Positions 34,952-38,273 of a stretch of 38,273 nt of DNA are shown piece after piece. The position numbers and the translations under genes are program-made. Each line of letters begins with the position of its first letter. Positions within the stretch are counted from its first letter, which is position 1. The stretch is from Methylobacter sp. (GTDB taxonomy: Bacteria > Pseudomonadota > Gammaproteobacteria > Methylococcales > Methylomonadaceae): NCBI GenBank assembly GCA_004299305.1, contig SCPZ01000114.1, positions 1 through 38,273 on the forward strand, written 5' to 3'. Under the pieces are notes generated by a model. The model was not told the origin of the DNA. It did not search any database and saw only the letters and a list, made by a program, of their open reading frames with translations.

Positions 34952-36166
34952 ATGATCAAAAAAATCACTATCCAGCAGCTCAAACCCGGCATGTTCATTC
35001 ATGATATAAATTGCGCCTGGATAGAGCATCCGTTTCTAGTGGGAATGCTCAAAATTAAGGACGATAAAACAATCAAAAAAATCACCGACCTCGGTGTCCG
35101 TGAACTGTATATTGATACGCTGAAAGGGCTGGATGTGCTTGACGCGCCCACCGAAACTGAAGTCAAGGCCGAGATTGAGCATAAAATGATAAAAATGGTT
35201 CAACAAGCTAAGCCGATTGCCACTACATCCACATTGTCGGAAGAGCTTAAGAGATCCAGGAAAATACACAGTGAAGCTAATAAAATCATATCTAACATTA
35301 TGAACGATGTGCGCATCGGTAAGCAGATTGAACTGGAGCGGATTGATCCTGTGGTCGAGAAAATGGCCAATTCGATACTGCGCAACAAGGACGCCATGCT
35401 TAGCTTGTGCAGGATCAAGAACAAGGACGACTACACTTTTCTTCACTCTGTCAGCGTTGGCGCGTTGCTGATCTCTTTCGCCTATGCACTGGATTTTAAT
35501 CGTAATGTAATAAAACAACTCGGCATCGGCGGCATGTTACACGACATTGGTAAAACCAAGGTGCCGAATGAAATATTGAATAAGCCTGGCAAGTTGACCG
35601 AAGATGAATTCGTTATTATGAAGTCACATGTGGTGCATGGCTGTAGCATCCTGAGAAAGTCGCCCGGCATTTCCCAGGTGTCTTTCGATGTGACCTCCCA
35701 ACACCATGAGCGCTTTGATGGCAGCGGCTACCCGCTAAGACTGAAGAATGCGGAAATGTCGGTTTACGGACAAATGGCAGCTATCGTCGATGTTTACGAT
35801 GCAATTACTGCCGATCGCTGTTACCACAAGGGCATGGAGCCTACCGTTGCAGTCAGGAAATTGTTTGAATGGAGCAAATTTCACTTTAATCCCAAGCTGC
35901 TCCGCACTTTCATCCGCACTGTCGGCATCTATCCGGTCGGCACTCTGGTAATGCTGGAAAGCGGCAAGATCGGCATCGTCATCGAACAATGCGAAACGGA
36001 TATGACCCGGCCCCAGGTGCGCATTATCTTTGATGCCAAGAAAGATTATTTCATCACTCCGCATGACATCGATTTGGCAAAGCCATTAGGACATGGCGGG
36101 GGCGACAGGATTGTTAACTATGAATCTCCAGCCAAATGGAACATAGACCCTGATAAATTTATGTAG
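34952..36166 (+). CDS. HD-GYP domain cyclic-di-GMP phosphodiesterase
   Basis: 404 residues: an N-terminal DUF3391-type domain (about 1-90, QLKPGMFIHDINCAWIEHPF), then HD-GYP with H197-D198 in MLHDIGK and G259-Y260-P261 in FDGSGYP. HD-GYP enzymes hydrolyse c-di-GMP with a bi- or trinuclear iron site; all key motifs (HDIGK, HHERFDGSGYP, DVYDAITADR) are intact. It probably lowers c-di-GMP, opposite to the GGDEF protein at 20001. No partner receiver domain or operon. Confidence 0.94.
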   Translation: MIKKITIQQLKPGMFIHDINCAWIEHPFLVGMLKIKDDKTIKKITDLGVRELYIDTLKGLDVLDAPTETEVKAEIEHKMIKMVQQAKPIATTSTLSEELKRSRKIHSEANKIISNIMNDVRIGKQIELERIDPVVEKMANSILRNKDAMLSLCRIKNKDDYTFLHSVSVGALLISFAYALDFNRNVIKQLGIGGMLHDIGKTKVPNEILNKPGKLTEDEFVIMKSHVVHGCSILRKSPGISQVSFDVTSQHHERFDGSGYPLRLKNAEMSVYGQMAAIVDVYDAITADRCYHKGMEPTVAVRKLFEWSKFHFNPKLLRTFIRTVGIYPVGTLVMLESGKIGIVIEQCETDMTRPQVRIIFDAKKDYFITPHDIDLAKPLGHGGGDRIVNYESPAKWNIDPDKFM

Positions 36167-36403
36167 AGCAACAACGCTTCATTTTCGGGCCATAGTCGAA
36201 ACGGTGATCGGTCAATTTTACAGCGTTTTCAATTTAAATTAGTTGCTAACAATTAAAAAGCTATGTCGTTATCATAGTCGCTGGAGTGCAGGCTTCGCCT
36301 GCGCTGGCAAGCAAAGCTTGCACTCCTGCGTCCCATGATTTCAATAAGCATCGTAGCTTTTTTAGTAATTAACTGAATTTAAAACGCTGTAATATCGAAA
36401 AAT
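36167..36403. repeat. MITE-like element with nested GGAGTGCAAG-family palindrome (36283-36326), copy 3
   Basis: Outer arms near 36217-36229 (TTTACAGCGTTTT) and 36381-36392 pair, and the similarity continues imperfectly inward to the AAAAAGCTATG/CGTAGCTTTTTT stretches. Inside sits a 44-bp palindrome matching 17291-17334 in complement at 40 of 44 bases. The region has no gene. Confidence 0.75.
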
Positions 36404-37219
36404 TTATCGTTGGCAAGCATTACAAAATACTGTTGAACGATTAGCTATCCTGATTTCTGTTAAGGGCTGATTACAATTAATACACGGCAATCCGGTACGG
36501 CCATAAACTTTAAGTTGCTGCTGAAAATAACCGGGTTTTCCGGCTTCATTGACAAAATCTCTCAGTGTTGTACCGCCTTGCGTAATGGCATGTTGTAAAA
36601 CCACGCGAATACATTCGGCCAGTTTTTGATAACGCGCTAAAGAAATTTTTCCGGCTTGCCGCGTAGGCTGTATGCCGGCCATAAACAGGGCTTCGTTAGC
36701 ATAAATATTGCCAACGCCCACTACTATGTGGCTGTCCATAATGAATGACTTTACCGCTATTTTGCGATGTTTGGACAATGCGTAAAGTAGTTCACCGTTA
36801 AACTCGGGTAACAGCGGCTCCGGGCCCAAGTCTTTTAGCAATTTATGTTCCGCTACGGGATTTGTTGTCCATAACACCGCGCCAAATCGGCGTGGGTCGT
36901 TATAGCGCAGCACTGTGCCGTCGTTAAAAACAAAATCAAGATGATCGTGCTTACCGACCGTTTGGTCTGTAGACATAATCCTTAAACTGCCGGACATGCC
37001 TAAATGTAACAGCACTGTGCCTGATACGGTAGAAAACAGCAGGTACTTCGCTCTTCTGGAGACCGACTGGATGCTGAGTCCGGCTAAAGTTTGATTAAGC
37101 GTTTCAGGCACAGGCCAGCGCAGTTTGGGCTGGCGAATGATAACCTGTCTGACGGTTTGCCCTTCAATATAGGGCGCGATGCCTCGACAGGTTGTTTCTA
37201 CTTCGGGTAATTCAGGCAT
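36404..37219 (-). CDS. mutM: Formamidopyrimidine-DNA glycosylase
   Basis: 271 residues, normal for the family. It starts PELPEVETTCRGI with catalytic P2 and E3, K58 in RRAKYLLF, and ends with the zinc-finger CINCNQP and FCNACQR (four cysteines). It removes 8-oxoguanine and formamidopyrimidines and nicks the DNA. Downstream of a MITE-like element, it is not clearly in an operon with the upstream gene at 37276. Confidence 0.96.
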   Translation of the reverse strand: MPELPEVETTCRGIAPYIEGQTVRQVIIRQPKLRWPVPETLNQTLAGLSIQSVSRRAKYLLFSTVSGTVLLHLGMSGSLRIMSTDQTVGKHDHLDFVFNDGTVLRYNDPRRFGAVLWTTNPVAEHKLLKDLGPEPLLPEFNGELLYALSKHRKIAVKSFIMDSHIVVGVGNIYANEALFMAGIQPTRQAGKISLARYQKLAECIRVVLQHAITQGGTTLRDFVNEAGKPGYFQQQLKVYGRTGLPCINCNQPLTEIRIANRSTVFCNACQR

Positions 37220-37275
37220 AAAATCCGGGTTCGAAGGGGCTGAACCATGATATGCCGTGTGCTGTACTCGGTAGT

Positions 37276-38109
37276 TTAGTTGTTTTCATAAGCAGAAATC
37301 AGTTGCTCCATTACTTTTTCATTGTTTAAGCATTGATCTATTTTTGCACTTATCATTGTTTCGTAATGACGGCATAAAACAGAGTCTGTAGGCCGTGGGG
37401 GAGCAAGCGCTTCAATCATGGTGCATAAATGGGTCAGGTAATGCCGTCTCAGTATTGAATCTTGAGGAAGGCTGCTGTTTTTTTCTGCGGGACAAATCAC
37501 CGACTCATTTTCCTGTGGCGTTGCAAAAGCTTTAGTTTTACCTGAGTCCTTATTGTTTTCATATTCAGAAATCAGTTGCTCCATTACTTTTTCATCACTC
37601 AGGCACTGCGCTATTTTTGCAGCTATCATCGTCTCGTAATGGCGACATAAAACGGAATCTGTAGGCCGAGGTGGAGCAAGCGTTTCAATTACGGTACATA
37701 AATGGGTCAGGTAATGCCGTTTTAGTATTGAATCTTGAGGAAGGCTGCTGTTGTTTTCTGATGGAACAACTGTCACCTCATTTGTTTGAGGCTTCGCTGA
37801 AGGCTCGACAAGCTTAGGTTCCAGAGAAGCATCTACTGCTACTTCATTTGCTTGAGGCTCCGCTAAAGGCTCGACAAGCTTAGCTTCCAAAGAAGAATCC
37901 ACGGATATTTCATTTGCTTGGAGCTCCAGCTCCGTAGAAGGTTCGGCATTATTTATGGGGGTGTCCGTTGAGCTAAGTTCTTGCTGTTCTGGAACTTTAG
38001 GTTCATTTATGAGTGTTTCTTTAGATTCGCTTTGTATACGTGATTTTAAAAAAAACCGTACTGCTATTATCAAAACGATAAGTACTACTATTATTTCAAG
38101 TGCATCCAT
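37276..38109 (-). CDS. Membrane-anchored protein with a tandem internal duplication, family unrecognised
   Basis: 277 residues. An N-terminal transmembrane anchor (residues 4-20, LEIIVVLIVLIIAVRFF) is followed by an acidic spacer with repeated QANE/LVEP-type units (about 60-115). Then come two copies of a 67-residue module at 120-186 and 211-277, offset by 91 residues, with 59 of 67 identical. The module holds LTHLCT, PPRPTDSVLCRHYETMI and KVMEQLIS. I do not know the family; the cysteine/histidine pairs (THLC, LCRHYE) could bind metal, but this is not shown. AT-rich and distinct from mutM in codon style. Confidence 0.6.
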   Translation of the reverse strand: MDALEIIVVLIVLIIAVRFFLKSRIQSESKETLINEPKVPEQQELSSTDTPINNAEPSTELELQANEISVDSSLEAKLVEPLAEPQANEVAVDASLEPKLVEPSAKPQTNEVTVVPSENNSSLPQDSILKRHYLTHLCTVIETLAPPRPTDSVLCRHYETMIAAKIAQCLSDEKVMEQLISEYENNKDSGKTKAFATPQENESVICPAEKNSSLPQDSILRRHYLTHLCTMIEALAPPRPTDSVLCRHYETMISAKIDQCLNNEKVMEQLISAYENN

Positions 38110-38273
38110 AATGGCTCTCCATATTTAAAAATGTTATCAGATGTTAAAAGTTCGTAACTATTCAGCGTATGCTAAAAATGATTAATGGAACACGGATGAC
38201 ACTGATTAAACGGATAATCACCGATTAAAAACCCAGAATATTTTGAAAAAAATCTGTGTAAATCCGTCCTATC
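38110..38273. other. Right-edge intergenic region
   Basis: No gene. GTAACTATTCAGC (38152-38164) resembles the inner edge of the 22624/25118 repeat, and CTGTGTAAATCCGT near 38253-38268 is the complement of the stretch at 19352-19368. Confidence 0.4.

Noticed and set aside
1-38273. tRNA, rRNA and CRISPR arrays
   Set aside because: No TTCGAATC-type T-arm with a matching acceptor stem, no rRNA-like stretch, and no regularly spaced direct repeats were found; the GGTTCGAAG at about 37228-37236 lacks the rest of a tRNA.

Overview
The window reads as chromosomal DNA of a gammaproteobacterium. The evidence is a dif-like Xer site of the gammaproteobacterial type, a split B12-dependent ribonucleotide reductase with NrdR boxes, a sucA-sucB-lpd operon, H-NS, MutM, thiopurine methyltransferase and a YegD-type Hsp70. 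Many palindromic repeat families and RTX proteins would suit a type I methanotroph (Methylococcales), but no diagnostic C1 gene is present, so this is only a guess.

Layout. 1-1430: mobile-element edge with the tail of an ISAs1-like transposase, a RelB/RelE-type toxin-antitoxin pair, a VC1465/XafT-like Xer activation gene and an adjacent dif-like site inside a 14-bp inverted repeat. 1431-3650: secreted delta-60-repeat/RTX protein. 4193-6130: acetyl-CoA synthetase. 6600-10513: NrdR boxes, nrdJa, an interposed DUF3800 gene and nrdJb. 10611-17021: mostly unlinked small genes: DUF2188, a membrane protein, a divergent pyrophosphatase, a YegD-like Hsp70, a DEDDh exonuclease, a secreted metallopeptidase, a band-7-like lipoprotein and a fatty-acid-hydroxylase-type enzyme. 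17022-17963: no convincing gene. 17964-19303: two overlapping methyltransferase genes. 19593-22521: half-size TauE, an NMT1-PAS-GGDEF sensor and a yeast-type cytosine deaminase, with a palindromic element wedged between the last two. 22624-25252: a cassette bounded by ~130-bp inverted repeats, carrying an RTX protein and H-NS.

25732-31296 is the 2-oxoglutarate dehydrogenase operon sucA-sucB-lpd. Its E3 (Lpd-like) has lost one cysteine of the catalytic disulfide and the glutamate of the His-Glu dyad, while keeping the FAD and NAD folds. SucB carries an in-frame palindromic repeat in its interdomain linker. These are the most provocative signals in the window. 31300-34730 is a decayed Rhs/YD-repeat locus (toxin tip, ankyrin protein in the immunity position, second Rhs fragment, HNH nuclease) cut up by palindromic repeats. 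34952-38109 holds an HD-GYP phosphodiesterase, mutM and a membrane-anchored protein with a near-perfect internal duplication.

Functionally the core part covers acetate activation, the TCA cycle, dNTP synthesis and base-excision repair. The accessory part covers type I-secreted proteins (no secretion genes seen), polymorphic toxins, toxin-antitoxin and Xer-type mobility. At least six palindromic or REP/MITE-like families are present, several of them breaking or extending coding sequences.
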